Assembly: GCA_963931865.1 (NCBI GenBank)
Contig: OZ007507.1
Coordinates: 15,744,450 to 15,808,449, forward strand
Length of the DNA: 64,000 nucleotides
Direction of reading: 5' to 3'
Origin: Axinella damicornis
Taxonomy: Eukaryota > Porifera > Demospongiae > Axinellida > Axinellidae
In this document: piece by piece, positions 19,135 to 47,125 of the stretch
How the letters are laid out: each line of letters opens with the position of its first letter
Numbering within the stretch: the first letter of the stretch is position 1
Made by a program: the position numbers and the translations under genes
The notes under the pieces: generated by a model
The model's database searches: none
Told to the model about the DNA's origin: nothing
What the model saw: only the letters and a program-made list of their open reading frames with translations

Positions 19135-20389
19135 TCACACTTCAGTTCTACTGATCTGATTCACAAGTGAATTGTACTTCTCACCCACTACACTACAGTA
19201 GATTATATTGTGCATGATTGTATACCACAACGTATACTTGCTACAATTGAAATAGTCATGTAAGCACACATCTTGCATTGTGTACGCAATGAAAGTCATG
19301 TGAAGTGTATAAACAAAAACAATTTTTAGCTTCATCATCTACCTGCCACATATAGCAAACCCTTTGTGAATCTGTATTCTTTGAATCTTACCTGCAACGC
19401 CCATGCATTAAAACTTATAGCTCAGTTAAATTTGCGCTAAGTAACATGTTGATGGCTGAAAGTTGAATTGGTTGCTATGAATTTAGAAGGTGATTTTTAG
19501 ACTGGTACAATTTACTGAAACATCTGAATCATTCAGTACAAGTAAACATTCCTAGAATCTCTGCGACCAGAATTGGTATGTAGTGCACTGCATATAAGTG
19601 CAGCCACCAAGAGGCAGTTTTGATGGGCTCTTGAGAGCTACAAGTACTGCATTCTTTTTTATTATACTGTAACCCAAGAAGGATGCTTACAGCAAATCAT
19701 AAGTATAGTCTCATTAATTTGTGAACTTGCATCAGAATCATCTGATCCACTGAATTCTTGATGCTATAACCTTATCAATCACTATTATGGTAACCGTTGA
19801 ACTGTCAATATCATATTTATGCAGAGCATGCACCACCTGCATGCCACCTATTTGTGAACCATTGAAATGTCTGTCATGCACAGTAGAATTATAACAATGC
19901 AAGTTCTGTCTGCCTGCATGAAATAGCTACTCAGCTGAAAGAAAATGTACAGCCGCGTGGTAGCTATAGTCCAGTATCTTACTGCAAAAATGTAGCTAAC
20001 AGGATGTAGGGATAGCATGAAAGTCACAAGTAGGGAAACAAGGTAGGCAGTATATACAAACCCCACCTATATAGCTCTACAGGTGCCATCTTTTTCAATT
20101 ACTGGAAAATGGTATGTAGCTAGCTATAGGATGGGTACTTCACTGTTATATGCTATTATACTTGTAGTATGAATCCCTAAAAGGCATGCAGTGTCGAGTT
20201 CTTGATCTATATATAGCTGTATCGGATACAACAGTTTGCTTTCCAACCGAGGTAACCACAACGGGAATTTCCAGTGTATACGGTGCTACATCATCAACTT
20301 CGCGTCAGTGTAGTGATTTGAGTCAATGTTCAAAGACATTCACAGTCAATGTAAACGAGCTACATGATGAATTTAAGACCACCACAGTA
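19135..20389. other. No gene recognised
   Basis: A/T-rich flank downstream of the membrane protein gene. Only short frames, no splice-supported exon. Confidence 0.5.
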
Positions 20390-20397
20390 GCACCATG

Positions 20398-20532
20398 CTA
20401 GCCTCGTTCCCAGGCCGTCTGCCAGTCGCGCGCGCACCGCATACGTGATAGCTGGCAGATATCTGACTAGGGTTCAAAGGTCACGAATATGCGATGCGCG
20501 CGCGACTGGCAGACGGCCTGGGAACGAGGCTA
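20398..20532. mobile_element. MITE, family 1, perfect ends and 8-bp target duplication
   Basis: A 135-bp element with ends CTAGCCTCGTTCCCAGGCCG and complement, inner arms TCTGCCAGTCGCGCGCG. GCACCATG flanks it at 20390-20397 and 20533-20540. This is the cleanest copy for defining the family; 8-bp duplications are typical of hAT transposons. Confidence 0.9.
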
Positions 20533-20574
20533 GCACCATGCAAGGACGAAGTCATCACATGAAGGCCAGTGCAG

Positions 20575-20736
20575 GCACAAATTGTATTCCAAACTTGGGT
20601 AACACCAGTTGCACATGCGGGATTCTTTGCAACCTGTTGTTCGGGCAGCTGATTGTAGATCTCATCAGTCTTCATCTCGATGTCCTCAGAATTGCTGTCT
20701 TGATTTGTACCTTGAATACAGAGTGGAAATCACTGA
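20575..20736 (-). pseudogene. Orphan paralog of the receptor A tail exon
   Basis: The minus strand reads SEDIEMKTDEIYNQLPEQQV then AKNPACATGVTQVWNT. It aligns with the last exon of receptor A at 27426-27559 (SGDVEMKRNEVYGQLPQQQV, VRNPAYNWWYP). DNA similarity continues past the NPxY motif (AACTGGTG-TACCCAAGT in both) but an indel shifts the frame, so the tyrosine of NPxY is lost and there is no stop at the equivalent place. It lies about 2 kb upstream of receptor A in opposite orientation. No other exons of such a receptor were recognised on this strand up to 22 kb. Confidence 0.65.
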
Positions 20737-20749
20737 CGTTACATATATA

Positions 20750-22000
20750 GAGTATATCAGCCATACACAAATCTTAAACATATCTTAAAACTGGAAGGGT
20801 TCCAGGTAGGGTTATTTCAATTGCAGCTTCAATGCGCAAACATTAGCTTTGCTTGACCACCATATACAACTAGGCCTTAGTCTCGTGAGCCAGCCCACAT
20901 TTTGCAGAAGTGGGGTAGCCGGTATAGGTCTCAAACTTTGGTAAACAATTAACTGAGTAACCTACTGGTATCATAGGACTTCACTAGTGCAGCTGCACTT
21001 GTGAATTGCAGCTGCGTTTGCAGATTCCTAGAATCCCTTGATTGCATGAGCCATAGCAAGTGCAGTTTCACTATGCTATACTTGGCTTATTTGTCTACCC
21101 TGTCTGCATGTCTGAATTTCCAAGGAGACCTATATAGCTAGTACGTGGTCCAGCAATTTAATGATCCATTTTCAGTGTTACAACTGCGAAGTATTCTACG
21201 TGGGGAGACCCCATCCCATGCATAGCTACTTCTATGATTTAATCAGCATGCAGGATGTAATATAATACATACTTCAGATCCCTGGCTATGGGTGCAACGG
21301 ACGCACCACCTCACCAAACATTTGTCAAATTAAAAAGGCTACTAACCCATGTATTTTAATGCGCATTACGTAACGTCCGACACTCAACACAAATGTGTAG
21401 AAAGTTTCCAATATTTTAAGGTGGTTAGAGAGATGCCTGTAACTGCTGAAGTACAGTGGTATATATAAGAAACTTCATACTCAGCTATTGTAATCCTGCA
21501 GGACTATGTGATATGTGGTCTTCAACCCCCGCGAGTGCCAGAGACAAGGTCCAAAATAAGGGGTTCCCATGTCCAAAGGACCCTGTCGGTCTCTGAACCT
21601 GCTGGTTTGAGGACTTTGCATGGTGTTACCTTTAAAATCTCTTCAGGTAATAGCTAGCACCTGGATCAGATCTCTGCATGCAGAATTAGGGTCCTTCACT
21701 AACATTTCCCCCTAGTTCACTAAGATTTCCTCCTAATTTCAATTTCAATGCAGCAGAAGTAATATCCTCCCCATTTCCTCCACATATGCCTTCACTTCCT
21801 CCACATTTCCCTTCATTTTCAGGTCAGGTCACTATGGGTCGACAGGTTTCTTGGGAATGTTGGTGCCACCAACTTCAGATTGTACAGTGCTTTATCGTCT
21901 GTAATGGTGACACCTATAATTATTATTCAAGCGAGAACAAAAAAAGATTTTGTGGGTTAGATGTCATGCGCTTGTCGTACGCACCACTAATATGGTAATG
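20750..22000. other. No gene recognised
   Basis: Unique-looking A/T-rich sequence. A CCTCC/TTCC-rich run lies at about 21700-21820. No supported exon on either strand. Confidence 0.45.
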
Positions 22001-22012
22001 GAGTGGATTTCC

Positions 22013-22526
22013 GGACAGTAGGGGCTTTCCGGACGGCCCCTGCTTTCGCTCTCTGGAGCATGCAGTTTTGCTTTAAGAGCCTCGTTCCCAGGCTCCTCTC
22101 CAGCTTTTCGTCGCATACTGTACAGTAAACCGACAAAAAGAGCCTGGAATGAGGCTAGTTTTTGCTAACAACTGTACACTGTGGCATTAATGACCGAAGG
22201 TGGGTGAATGCGAGGGCTATGAAATGCCGTGTCCGGAATTACAATAGGGTTAGGCGCAGGTATTATGAGACAGCACCAATATGGGTTTCATACTTTACAA
22301 CAATTTACAGACATCATCTATAATTGCCCTCAAGCGTGTGTGATAAAAATGCAGCCAAACTGCAGTACAGAAACAACACTGAAACTTTTCCTACCATGGA
22401 TTGTTAGTACAATGTATTATCTTTTTAAATCTACTAGTACCATAATTATTATTATAGTACAAACGCATCCTGTTGACAGCTTGTTGGTAGCGTGTCTCAT
22501 AATAGGGCGGCCCCTACTGTCCGGAA
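22013..22526. mobile_element. TIR element (TTTCCGGACAGTAGGGGC) with a nested family-1 MITE
   Basis: TTTCCGGACAGTAGGGGC at about 22013-22030 and its reverse complement at about 22509-22526 define an element of about 515 bp, 170 bp upstream of the receptor A start codon. It carries a family-1 hairpin at about 22079-22157 (GCCTCGTTCCCAGGCTCC to GAGCCTGGAATGAGGC). Confidence 0.7.
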
Positions 22527-22692
22527 ATCCCCTCCCTTACCTCAACGAAACTGAGCAGAGAAGACACCGTATGGCATGGCGCGCCGGTGCCAGGTGGGTA
22601 CTATTCGCAGTAACGTATAAGAAGGTCACGAATTAATATTTGTGGAGATTGTGGACCTACATCGGATGGAATGAACAGGAAAGAGCGTGGTT

Positions 22693-25600
22693 ATGAGTCC
22701 AGCAACCAGTGCAGCAACAGTGTTAGTCCTGTCGGCAGTAGTCATTCCCTGTACAGCACAGATAGCAGGTTAGTACATGTTCAGATCATTATGTTACATA
22801 CAGTGTCACAAGTTAGTATTGAATGGGTTTTGATATTATTCCACTGCAGTTATTCAACCCTTATCATACACTGCTCGGTTGGGCGGTGCTGGTACCTTTC
22901 ACTGCGCGGTATCTGGTAGCCGTGTGAATAGCATATCATGGTTCATTGATCAATTACCATCACGCTACTCTTCAATACTTAATCGAGGCATCATCACCTC
23001 ACGAGCGACTTCTATTAATGCAACATGGATTCAGTCAAACTTGACTATTCCTGCTATCCTAGAAAATGATGGGAGCTCAATCAAATGCAGAGCGGTTGCA
23101 TGTGTTCATTGCATCAGTGAAACTGCAGTATTCCGTGTACAGGGACCTCCTTTGCCTCCTGTAAACCTGACAGTAGAGGTTTCAGGAGACCACCTGACCC
23201 TCCAATGGAATCCTCCGTCAGACACGATTCTCACCAATGATTCCATTGTTAGTATGTATACCGTGTATGTCAACACATCTCGAACTGGAACGCAAACCCA
23301 ATCCAATACAACTACGACACAGTACTCTATTGAGAACCCATGCAGTGATGTACAGCTGAAGGTGACGGCATGGAATGCTGTTGGTGAAGGAACTGCTACT
23401 ACAACATACTGGATATACAGGGAGAACTTGACTGGTGAGAAGCTATTACAATACAAGTTCCATTGCAGTTCCAGTCAGTTCTTCGTACATATACAATGTA
23501 TAATTATATAATCATAATCATATATCTAGAAGAGTAAACCATATTGTAATTATGTTATAGTTGTTATTTTTGCAACATGCATGTGGCTGAGTGAATGTAG
23601 TAAACAGAGCCTTTGTAGTAGCCAAAGTACACACTGTTGGGAGGCCCTGCAGCTGCTCAAGTATGTTTATATCCATATGGTATTAATTTTGAAGAGCGCT
23701 TATGTAGCATGTTCTGTTGTGGAACGTCCACTTTGGGATGGGCACAAACTACCCATTATTCAGTTCCTCAGGCTGAGTATTATTTACCTCAATTCCTAAT
23801 TTGTAAGCATATGATATACATAATGCTGACAACCAAAGCACGTACAGGAGCAAGCGACAATACATAGTGGCCATGGGAGTTCGTCTGCATGGGTGTTGGT
23901 AAATCTGTTCAATGTACTTGGCCTGTGTCTGCAAGCCGTCCCCACCCTGTTGACTGCATGTTTATATAATACGCTTGAATGATGTCATACCCTGTTATTC
24001 TCTGGAAAGAAATACAGCCGATTATAAATTCTGGCATAATGTGTCCAATCCTGCTTCCCATTTACTGTTGTAATTTCCTACCACAATCATGTAAAAACAA
24101 TACAGTGAAACCTGCCTTAGCGGCCACCTGAATAAGGTGGTCACCTCCACATTGCAGTCAGCTTGGGAAAGTCCCGAAATTTGAGCCCACAGTCTCCATA
24201 CTTTACTGTTCTTCTATAGCGGTCACCTGCGTAATGCGTAATGTGGTCACGTTGCTCCACCCCAAGCTCGTTATAGCACGCTATAATGCACTGCCAATAA
24301 CGGCCACCGAGTGCGCGCGTGCGTTGTGTACGTGCGCGCGTGCGTTTAACATTAGAAAGTGCCAAAATGAACATACAAAAATGAAACAACCAAGTATTTT
24401 ACAATACTTAAAGTCCTTAGTTGTCTTCTTCATTGAAGTTACTTGAATCAAAGTTGTTTAGTGTCGCAAGAACCTTTGTAATGAGGTCAATCACACTAAA
24501 ACTTCACATGACCACTTTGGAGAGGTTTTCTGTAATGCAGCCACCTGTCTGATAAGGCCAAATATTTTTGGCCCCCAGGTGACCGCATTAGACAGGTTCC
24601 ACTGTAGCTAAAGCACAAGCAGAGATGTCAACTGTAGTTGTATACACTTAGTACCGCTATCACATTATAAACTGGAGGCTGTAATATCCTGATCATAGTA
24701 ATTGAAATGTGGAGCCTTCTTCCATCACCGTTATTCATAGGATCAAAGGTGATTGTCCCGAAAGCATCTGTAACATTTGCTGCTTCTGGGGAACCAATCG
24801 TGCAGCTATTATTTCAGGTACAAGTATAATTATGTTCTACATAGCATTGACTCATGCAGCAGAATTCACATGCTGTCATCTATGAGTTCAGCAACGCTAT
24901 ACAGCACAATCATATATGTGGGCTAGTTTGATGATGTTGTATATAGTAACGAGAAATATAATTACAGTATTCCAGTGCCAGAAACTGACAATAGACTATT
25001 GTTATCTCAATTTTGTGCAGATAAACAACAGTTGCTTTCATCGGAGATTCAGAGTCGACGTCGACCTACAGTTATTCCTTGTCAACATACAGAGTGTCTG
25101 TTCAGACATCACTCACCGACAGGGACCACTGTTCCTGGAGCCAACCATTTTGAACTCCACAGTGATACTCAATATTCCACACCTACCCAGCAAGTGTCAT
25201 ATTACTGCAACTGTTCAAATCCAGAATGTGTCTAACTCTTCCAACACCATTTCATTCGGTTAGTCAGTGAGTTTGCAGTGTACTGGGATAACATATAAAA
25301 ATGTACATTCAAATGTTTACTGTGAGTCTTTGCAGTACGTTGTTATGAACTCAATCTGCTTGTATAGTCCCAAAAGTGCATTCAGTTTCACTCACAAAAA
25401 GGGAGATATAATTTTAGCCAAAGCAACCTGCAAGTAATAAATTAGTGAATGATCATAATCATCAGATTATTAATGGCCGGATCTGTGTACACACACACAC
25501 ACACCACATACATACACAATAAACACTGAATACACACACAATAGCTACATATGGTGCGCAAGATGTGGAAATCTCTGAAGGCAGCCTCCCTAACTCCATC

Positions 25601-27559
25601 TGTGCTACATGTATCTTTGCAGAAGGGACAGCTGTTCAAGGTTGCTATGTACGCCTACTTAAGCAACACCATTCAGTGGCAGTCAATATTTCTGGCATTA
25701 GAATTGACAGGGAAGGTGATGCTGTGAATGCAACAGGTTGCACTGATAATGTGGACAGTGATACATACCATGTTGTGGTTTATGACATTGAGGCAGATGG
25801 TACTGTTGACTGGCGCAGCAGAGCTCTTTTCGTCACTGCTTCACTGAACCTCACATCCTCTCTTGTTGAATGGAATACAGGTAAGGTATATATCAATGGT
25901 TGTGTTCGCACGTATATATATATTTATATATTATACTTTCTGATTTCCGAACCCATTCACTTTAATTATTAAAGACCCACATGACTATAAATGAGACCAT
26001 GATTGAAAGGAGTGTGGATATATTCCTTAGGCAATGGCCTGCAACACGTCCCTTGCATATGCATACTTTCATCAGCTCTATGCATGGATGAGCATACTGA
26101 ACACATCATGTATCGCAATCACTATTATTATTACCCTTTCATGCAGATGCACCACCAATGTCAACAGTGATACCAAGCACTAACTTTACTCTACATCAAG
26201 GTAAGATGCATGTCTTGGGTGTATATGCTGGCCGCAGCCTTGGCCACTCTACTAGGAGACCAAGGTGTATACAGCACACATAATAGCTTTGCAATGATGC
26301 ATATAGCTAGTTTTTCAATTTATTAATGTGATCAGCAAACATACATACCTGAATGTAACTGTCAGCAAACATACATACCTGAATGTAACTGTCCAGTACA
26401 GCAGCCTGTGTACCTTGTTCATATCCAGATCGGACAGTGTTTGTCATTGCTGGAGTGACTGGGGGTGGAGCAATACTCCTTGTGGTGACTGCAGTAATCC
26501 TTTGTGCACTTATAGTGAGAAAATGTCATCGTGCCACTGATGAATCTATGGGTAAGTTGTATAGAAGTATATTATTGGGAGCGACATGCTGATAAAACAT
26601 CAAGTGGATGTTTTACAGTATAGCTATACTGCAGATTTGTTGAAGACTGCTGTGCTCTCTGTCATGTACCTCTTTCATTTGCATACCCAAGAAAAGTGTC
26701 AAATTTCCTGCCAAATCTGATAAATAGCATGATTGCCCCATATTTAACCTATCATCTTCATGGCCATTATGAGTAGCTACACACTTTTTGTAGGCTGCTG
26801 AGGCATGATTCATAGTTGCCAACTATCCCGGAAATGTCCCGGAATGTCCAGGACTGTCCTGAAATTGTTTCCCCTTCCTTTTCCGGTACGGATCTTGCTT
26901 TGTCCTGAATGACGATAGGTCTGTTCTCATTCCCAGTTTGGTTGCAGTCTGGGAATGGAAATAACGAAAGACCATGTGTTTTAAGAAAGGAAAATGCCCT
27001 CCTTTGAGTAATGCCATTTCAAGCGAGTTCAGTGATGATGTCCCCCATTAACAGGCCGGGCCCATGCAGGACCTGCATGAAAACCTTCTGTACAGGAGAT
27101 GCGGCGTTCCTGGGTTATCAATGATTGATACATGTACAAGCTGAGTGGATATTGCTTGAGTGGATATTGGTGGGGGGTTTAGGTACAATTTAACAATAGC
27201 TAAATTAAATATTAAGGGCTTAAAACCACACGGGGGCTTAACAGGCCCGCACTGTTTTCTGGGGACAAATAGCAAAAGAAATTGGTTGTTTTAATTGCTG
27301 AGTGGCTATCCAGGTTAATCTGAAGAGACTTGGAATGAGAAGTTTATTTTGGTATCAGAGACTAATTGCGTATTTAAGTCAACCATCATGTTATAGTATA
27401 AAAATTTCTTTCTATTCTTGTACAGACATCAGTCAAAGTAGTGTTTGTGAGGATTCTGGGGACGTGGAAATGAAGAGGAATGAAGTATATGGTCAGCTAC
27501 CTCAGCAGCAGGTTGTAAGGAATCCTGCATACAACTGGTGGTACCCAAGTCTGAACTAG
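22693..27559 (+). CDS. Receptor A: Ig/FN3 type I membrane protein, 8 exons
   Basis: Exons by GT-AG borders and phase: 22693-22768, 22850-23434, 24741-24817, 25021-25258, 25563-25880, 26147-26200, 26429-26551, 27426-27559 (stop TAG). They sum to 1605 bp, 534 aa, with phases matching at every join. Exon 1 is a signal peptide (MSPATSAATVLVLSAVVIPC). Exon 2 holds an Ig-like domain (GAGTFHCAVS, SISWFIDQ, SSIKCRAVAC) and an FN3 domain (PPVNLTVEV, LTLQWNPP, VTAWNAVGEGTATT). Exons 3-5 form further beta-rich ectodomain with several N-x-S/T sites. Exon 7 is the TM helix (VFVIAGVTGGGAILLVVTAV) followed by VRKCHR. The tail carries EVYGQL and NPAY, the latter an NPxY motif known to bind PTB domains or drive endocytosis. 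Ligand unknown. An additional exon between 23434 and 24741 cannot be excluded. Confidence 0.75.
24103..24604. mobile_element. MITE with CAGTGAAACCTG ends and TA duplication, in a receptor A intron
   Basis: A 502-bp element. Left end CAGTGAAACCTGCCTTAGCG and right end CGCATTAGACAGGTTCCACTG are inverted, with TA at 24101-24102 and 24605-24606. Ends of the CAGTxxAACCT type with TA duplication fit pogo/Tigger-like Tc1-mariner elements. Internal GGTCACCTG/CAGGTGACC repeats are also inverted. No transposase. Confidence 0.8.
26334..26392 (+). repeat. 30-bp direct duplication
   Basis: CAGCAAACATACATACCTGA with TGTAACTGT occurs twice in tandem just upstream of the TM exon of receptor A. Confidence 0.85.
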
Positions 27560-29282
27560 AATTTTTACATTGTATAGTTTGTTTTTCTATGTGAGAAACC
27601 ACAATAGAATAACCACCTATATTTTTACCATAATCATGAGAAACCAATGGACTGACAGCATAACACCCCTCGAAAGGATGCAGTGTAAACTATTTCAGGT
27701 TAAAATACCTCTCATTAAATGGTAGAGCTGAGTCGATTCCTATTATGTGAGAGGAAAATATCTCCTATATGGCATGTGGGATTCAAGCCAGTCATCTTGT
27801 GATTAGGAGTCGAATGGCCACCCCACCCATTAGCTAAGTGCACGTCTAAAATTCAACGCTGCTTCAATCACTTGCAAGCTGCACAAAAATGATCAAGAGT
27901 ACATCATGGATGGTAGGGGAGAGCTACCACAATTAGCTCAGTAAGAACAAACGCATACATTGTATGATTTTGGCTGAAAGTGTTATGTGTAGCTAACTTA
28001 CAATTGGCCATGACCAGTTGCAAGAGCACATGATGACATCGTTTTTTCACGGCCCTCCGCCGTGAAAAAACCCAATGATGTCATCATGCGCTCTTGCTAG
28101 TTGATTTTGGTTGGAAGATTCCAAATCCACTGCGATCAGAGTTCAAAACTTTCTTGAGCCTGTACAGGTTCCAAAAACAGCCATCGTAGCTACACCGTAG
28201 AATATCAACCAGTATAGCTTTATTGCATGGAAAAAAAAAACACAATTACTGAGCCATAAGCTGTGGTCTCATTCCCAGGCTTGGAATGGAACAACGGTTA
28301 CACAGCTGTGCAGGTCATATAATTATAGGATGCCTTGATCTACCTCCTTTATAATTTATCTAGCTAGCTATTAGTAGGTTATCAGATCGGTCGTCAGTAT
28401 CCTCGAGCTCGTTCCCAGGCCCCATCCAAGGCTAGGTCATCAGATGATTGCCAAAGCAAGCAAAGTGTGTTACAGTTATGTGTTGTGTAATTCACACAGG
28501 CCTTTCCAAGCGAGGTGGTGTTTATGTTAATGGGCTTCCAGGCTGCAAAGCGAGAGATGCCCATGGGATAACAAGTCAGGGAATGAGGCTGTAACTATTA
28601 ATAAAATATGACAGAATATGCAGGGATAACAGAACGGCAAAAGTAAGGAAACAGTATAGCTACAACCATGAGACCCAGGGATATGTCTGTTCAAGCCCCG
28701 AGTCAACCCTATATACTCTGGATGGATGACAAAGTCAGACCTCTCTGTCTGTATAGCTATCCATGCTGTTAGTAGCGACATTTATCATAATGAGTCTCGA
28801 GATAGGCATTCACCATAATTAGCTTTGCTCGCTTCGCTTATATAATACTTGTAGTAGAGGGGTGGCATTGCCGGATAAAGTGATTAGGCTATACATAGCT
28901 AGTGACATCCAGGGATGTGTCGTGTGTGTATGTGGGGTTCTACTATAGAATGTATGCGGTGGGGAAAGATGATTGGGTTCTGCTATGGCTTGCACAGTGG
29001 GTGGAGAGGACTGATGAAAGTTGGTGCAAGTTGCGTTCTCCTCCAAAACACCTCTGTGCGTGGACCCCTCTGATAGTCTCGCAGGCCAGACGCTTTTTCC
29101 TGTTTGGGGGTGTGACCGCGCTCCCGGCCACACCCCCAAACAGGTATGTACGTACATACACGTAGTACTCAGTGACTCCCATCCGGTCACATGGTCAGTA
29201 GCGCTATTACTGCATGCTTGGGCAAAGACATGAACTAAAAGACTGTAGAAACTTCACTGAGCACTAGTGCACTGATGCCATC
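27560..29282. other. Intergenic region between receptors A and B
   Basis: No exon supported. It contains the hairpin at 28012-28106, a poorly preserved family-1 pair at about 28402-28592 (CTCGTTCCCAGGCCCC and GGGAATGAGGCT), and a hairpin at about 29074-29142 whose left end GATAGTCTCGCAGGCCAGAC resembles family 2 and whose core is CCTGTTTGGGGGTGTG with its complement. Confidence 0.5.
28012..28106. repeat. Hairpin element with perfect inner stem
   Basis: Outer arms GCAAGAGCACATGATGACAT and ATGTCATCATGCGCTCTTGC, inner stem TTTTTTCACGGC/GCCGTGAAAAAA around a CCTCC loop. No target duplication identified. Confidence 0.75.
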
Positions 29283-44018
<14,736 letters not shown>

Positions 44019-44022
<4 letters not shown>

Positions 44023-47000
44023 CAGGTGAGGATGTGTGTGAGTGCTACTAGTAGGCTACTCATTACTCTGTGTTTGTACTAGCGGCAGTAGCAGGTGAGG
44101 ATGCGTGTGAGTGCTACTAGTAGGCTACTCATTACTCTGTGTTTGTACTAGCGGCAGTAGCAGGTGAGGATGCGTGTGAGTGCTACTAGTAGGCTACTCA
44201 TTACTCTGTGTTAGTACTAGCGGCAGTAGCAGGTGAGGATGCGTGTGAGTGCTACTAGTAGGCTACTCATTACTCTGTGTTTGTACTAGCGGCAGTAGCA
44301 GGTGAGGATGCGTGTGAGTGCTACTAGTAGGCTACTCATTACTCTGTGTTTGTACTAGTGGCAGTAGCAGGTGAGGATGCGTGTGAGTGCTACTAGTAGG
44401 CTACTCATTACTCTGTTTGTACTAGCGGCAGTAGCAGGTGAGGATGCGTGTGAGTGCTACTAGTAGGCTACTCATTACTCTGTGTTTGTACTAGTGGCAG
44501 TAGCAGGTGAGGATGCGTGAGTGCTACTAGTAGGCTACTCATTACTCTGTGTTTGTACTAGCGGCAGTAGCAGGTGAGGATGCGTGTGAGTGCTACTAGT
44601 AGGCTACTCATTACTCTGTGTTTGTACTAGCGGCAGTAGCAGGTGAGGATGCGTGTTACTAGCAGGCTACTCATTACTCTGTGTTTGTACTAGCGGCAGT
44701 AGCAGGTGAGGATGCGTGTGAGTGCTACTAGTAGGCTACTCATTACTCTGTGTTTGTACTAGTGGCAGTAGCAGGTGAGGATGCGTGTGAGTGCTACTAG
44801 TAGGCTACTCATTACTCTGTGTTTGTACTAGCGGCAGTAGCAGGTGAGGATGCGTGTGAGTGCTACTAGTAGGCTACTCATTACTCTGTGTTTGTACTAG
44901 CGGCAGTAGCAGGTGAGGATGCGTGTGAGTGCTACTAGTAGGCTACTCATTACTCTGTGTTTGTACTAGCGGCAGTAGCAGGTGAGGATGCGTGTGAGTG
45001 CTACTAGTAGGCTACTCATTACTCTGTGTTTGTACTAGTGGCAGTAGCAGGTGAGGATGCGTGTGAGTGCTACTAGTAGGCTACTCATTACTCTGTGTTT
45101 GTACTAGCGGCAGTAGCAGGTGAGGATGCGTGTGAGTGCTACTAGTAGGCTACTCATTACTCTGTGTTTGTACTAGTGGCAGTAGCAGGTGAGGATGCGT
45201 GTGAGTGCTACTAGTAGGCTACTCATTACTCTGTGTTTGTACTAGCGGCAGTAGCAGGTGAGGATGCGTGTGAGTGCTACTAGTAGGCTACTCATTACTC
45301 TGTGTTTGTACTAGTGGCAGTAGCAGGTGAGGATGCGTGAGTGCTACTAGTAGGCTACTCATTACTCTGTGTTTGTACTAGCGGCAGTAGCAGGTGAGGA
45401 TGCGTGTGAGTGCTACTAGTAGGCTACTCATTACTCTGTGTTTGTACTAGTGGCAGTAGCAGGTGAGGATGCGTGAGTGCTACTAGTAGGCTACTCATTA
45501 CTCTGTGTTTGTACTAGTGGCAGTAGCAGGTGAGGATGCGTGTGAGTGCTACTAGTAGGCTACTCATTACTCTGTGTTTGTACTAGCGGCAGTAGCAGGT
45601 AAGGATGCGTGTGAGTGCTACTAGTAGGCTACTCATTACTCTGTGTTTGTACTAGCGGCAGTAGCAGGTGAGGATGCGTGTGAGTGCTACTAGTAGGCTA
45701 CTCATTACTCTGTGTTTGTACTAGCGGCAGTAGCAGGTGAGGATGCGTGTGAGTGCTGCTAGCAGGCCACTCATTACTCTGTGTTAGTACTAGCGGCAGT
45801 AGCAGGTGAGGATGCGTGTGAGTGCTACTAGTAGGCTACTCATTACTCTGTGTTTGTACTAGTGGCAGTAGCAGGTGAGGATGCGTGTGAGTGCTACTAG
45901 TAGGCTACTCATTACTCTGTGTTTGTACTAGCGGCAGTAGCAGGTGAGGATGCGTGTGAGTGCTACTAGTAGGCTACTCATTACTCTGTGTTTGTACTAG
46001 CGGCAGTAGCAGGTGAGGATGCGTGTGAGTGCTACTAGTAGGCTACTCATTACTCTGTGTTTGTAGTAGCGGCAGTAGCAGGTGAGGATGCGTGAGTGCT
46101 ACTAGTAGGCTACTCATTACTCTGTGTTTGTACTAGTGGCAGTAGCAGGTGAGGATGCGTGTGAGTGCTACTAGTAGGCTACTCATTACTCTGTGTTTGT
46201 ACTAGCGGCAGTAGCAGGTGAGGATGCGTGTGAGTGCTACTAGTAGGCTACTCATTACTCTGTGTTTGTACTAGCGGCAGTAGCAGGTGAGGATGCGTGT
46301 GAGTGCTACTAGTAGGCTACTCATTACTCTGTGTTTGTACTAGTGGCAGTAGCAGGTGAGGATGCGTGTGAGTGCTGCTAGCAGGCCACTCATTACTCTG
46401 TGTTAGTACTAGCGGCAGTAGCAGGTGAGGATGCGTGTGAGTGCTACTAGTAGGCTACTCATTACTCTGTGTTTGTACTAGCGGCAGTAGCAGGTGAGGA
46501 TGCGTGTGAGTGCTACTAGTAGGCTACTCATTACTCTGTGTTTGTACTAGTGGCAGTAGCAGGTGAGGATGCGTGTGAGTGCTGCTAGCAGGCCACTCAT
46601 TACTCTGTGTTAGTACTAGCGGCAGTAGCAGGTGAGGATGCGTGTGAGTGCTACTAGTAGGCTACTCATTACTCTGTGTTTGTACTAGTGGCAGTAGCAG
46701 GTGAGGATGCGTGAGTGCTACTAGTAGGCTACTCATTACTCTGTGTTTGTACTAGCGGCAGTAGCAGGTGAGGATGCGTGTGAGTGCTACTACTAGGCTA
46801 CTCATTACTCTGTGTTTGTACTAGCGGCAGTAGCAGGTGAGGATGCGTGTGAGTGCTACTAGTAGGCTACTCATTACTCTGTGTTTGTACTAGCGGCAGT
46901 AGCAGGTGAGGATGCGTGTGAGTGCTACTAGTAGGCTACTCATTACCCTGTGTTTGTACTAGCGGCAGTAGCAGGTGAGGATGCGTGTGAGTGCTACTAG

Positions 47001-47125
47001 TAGGCTACTCATTACTCTGTGTTTGTACTAGCGGCAGTAGCAGGTGAGGATGCTTGTGAGTGCTACTAGTAGGCTACTCATTACTCTGTGTTTGTAGTAA
47101 CGGCAGTAGCAGGTGAGGATGCGTG
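44019..47125 (+). repeat. 69-bp minisatellite, about 45 units, each with a 5' splice-site consensus
   Basis: The unit runs GCAGTAGCAGGTGAGGATGC, GTGTGAGTGCTACTAGTAGG, CTACTCATTACTCTGTGTTT, GTACTAGCG. Most copies are 69 bp; a few lack TG (67 bp), one near 44650 is shorter, and a GCTGCTAGCAGGCCACTC variant occurs at least three times, evidence of higher-order duplication. The first unit overlaps the TAG stop of receptor B (44020-44022). Each unit contains CAG|GTGAGG, a near-consensus 5' splice site. No long open frame. Confidence 0.95.

Noticed and set aside
23581..23870. Possible extra receptor A exon (reads AQVCLYPYGINFEERLCSMF)
   Set aside because: Composition is protein-like, but no acceptor/donor pair in phase 1-1 was found and the neighbouring exons already join in phase.
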